DNA from: Pseudomonadota bacterium | Lineage (GTDB): Bacteria; Pseudomonadota; Alphaproteobacteria; Parvibaculales; Parvibaculaceae | Assembly (NCBI GenBank): GCA_021780275.1 | Contig: JAJXZC010000317.1 | Coordinates: forward strand, 1-7,569 | Direction of reading: 5' to 3' | Length of the DNA stretch: 7,569 bases | Shown here: piece by piece, positions 6,845 to 7,569 of the stretch | How positions within the stretch are numbered: the first letter of the stretch is position 1 | How the letters are laid out: each line of letters starts with the position of its first letter | The notes under the pieces: generated by a model | The model's database searches: none | Told to the model about the DNA's origin: nothing | The model's input: only the letters and a program-made list of their open reading frames with translations | Program-made: the position numbers and the translations under genes

Positions 6845-6953
6845 TCCCTGTTTGCGTTTCCTGTTGGTTGCGAGACTACCACAAGGCGGCAAAGCAAGGA
6901 CAAGCCGAAAGCATGCAACAGGTCCTGCGCGAACGGCTGACGCGAGGGAAGGC

Positions 6954-7569
6954 TCAGCCGCGCGCCAGTTGATCGAGAAGCCATATCTGATGCTGATGGA
7001 TCGCGGCTTCCAGATGGCTCAACCGCGCAGGACCCGCCGTTCGGCTCTTCAGCCCCTTCGTCGCCCCCTCACAAGCGGCGATGTCCTCGGTATGAACGGC
7101 GAAAGTCGCCTGGCGGAAGAGATCCTTCAGCACTTCGACATCCGGCACATCGAGCGATTTCGGATGGACGAGCAGATAGGCCGTGAGCCTGAACTCTTCG
7201 ACGCTCCTGATCTCCATGCGGTAGTAGATGAGCGAGTCCGCCAGCACCGCGAATATATGCGCAGGGAACACATTGAAGACCGAGAAGCCGCGCCGCGCCT
7301 TGTCGGGAATGCCATCGAGCGGCGGGAACAGCGTTGCCGAAAGCTCGTCTCCCTTGTGAGGAATGCGAAGCACCGCATAGGGCCCCGCCGCCGGATCGAT
7401 CGTCGTATCCGCGCCCGGATAGTCGCGCTCGAAGGTTTCGGGGTGGATGGCGAAGTGGTGATAGGCCTCCATGAAATTGTCGACCAGCGTCTTCCAGTTG
7501 AAAGCCTGATCGAATTCCACGCGGCCGATGATCTCCATCTCGTCCATTTTCCAGGGTGCCAATTCCTGC
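6954..7569 (-). CDS. Rieske non-heme iron oxygenase alpha subunit, C-terminal catalytic part (5' end beyond window)
   Basis: The frame is open to the window edge and ends in TGA at 6954, giving 204 residues of a longer protein; a TTG at 7562 is internal. The sequence WKTLVDNFMEAYHHFAIHPETF contains the bridging Asp (DN) and the two iron-binding histidines spaced HxxxxH. HTEDIAACEGATKGL holds the probable third ligand Asp and the usual CE(x)nGL signature. The tail LKSRTAGPARLSHLEAAI resembles the end of ring-hydroxylating oxygenase alpha subunits (the Ring_hydroxyl_A domain). The N-terminal [2Fe-2S] Rieske domain should lie upstream of 7569. Such enzymes hydroxylate or demethylate aromatic or amine substrates using electrons from a reductase; the substrate cannot be told here. 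The 158-base gap to the ATPase gene suggests it is a separate transcription unit, or the ATPase has its own promoter. Confidence 0.9.
   Translation of the reverse strand, partial: QELAPWKMDEMEIIGRVEFDQAFNWKTLVDNFMEAYHHFAIHPETFERDYPGADTTIDPAAGPYAVLRIPHKGDELSATLFPPLDGIPDKARRGFSVFNVFPAHIFAVLADSLIYYRMEIRSVEEFRLTAYLLVHPKSLDVPDVEVLKDLFRQATFAVHTEDIAACEGATKGLKSRTAGPARLSHLEAAIHQHQIWLLDQLARG

Noticed and set aside
6845..6953. Terminator after the oxygenase gene
   Set aside because: Only short stems with long loops (AGCCG with CGGCT) and no T-run.

Overview
The window looks like chromosome of a GC-rich alphaproteobacterium. Support comes from the high GC, a DUF459-type SGNH hydrolase (a family I associate with alphaproteobacteria) and a MoxR/CoxE-like gene pair. 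A Parvibaculum-like or other Hyphomicrobiales-type host is a guess. All six protein genes I accept lie on the minus strand, so transcription runs from high to low coordinates. I see no RNA gene, CRISPR array or insertion sequence, and no gene-free stretch above 300 bases.

In transcription order: (1) 7569-6954, the C-terminal part of a Rieske-type aromatic-ring-hydroxylating oxygenase alpha subunit, whose N-terminal Rieske domain lies beyond the window. (2) After about 158 bases comes a tight three-gene unit: a MoxR/CoxD-like AAA+ ATPase (6795-5857), a YdcF/DUF218-like protein (5851-5237) and a CoxE-like von Willebrand factor A protein (5240-3825). The first gap is 5 bases and the second junction is an ATGA overlap. 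(3) After about 156 bases with two inverted repeats come two exported SGNH hydrolases 16 bases apart: a DUF459 protein (3668-2667) and a lipoprotein resembling peptidoglycan O-acetylesterase Ape1 (2650-1448). (4) After 119 bases, the N-terminal 442 residues of a secreted, repeat-rich autotransporter-like passenger (1328 to the window edge) with a TTG start.

MoxR ATPases and VWA partners usually act as chaperone-like pairs that mature or insert a cofactor into a target enzyme or complex. The target is not visible here. The YdcF-like gene between the usual neighbours, with locally lower GC and atypical codons, is the most unusual part of the layout. The second half of the window is envelope-directed: two signal-bearing esterase-type hydrolases followed by a surface protein. 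I found no firm evidence of a wholly new system. The MoxR-YdcF-VWA trio and the paired SGNH hydrolases are the best leads.
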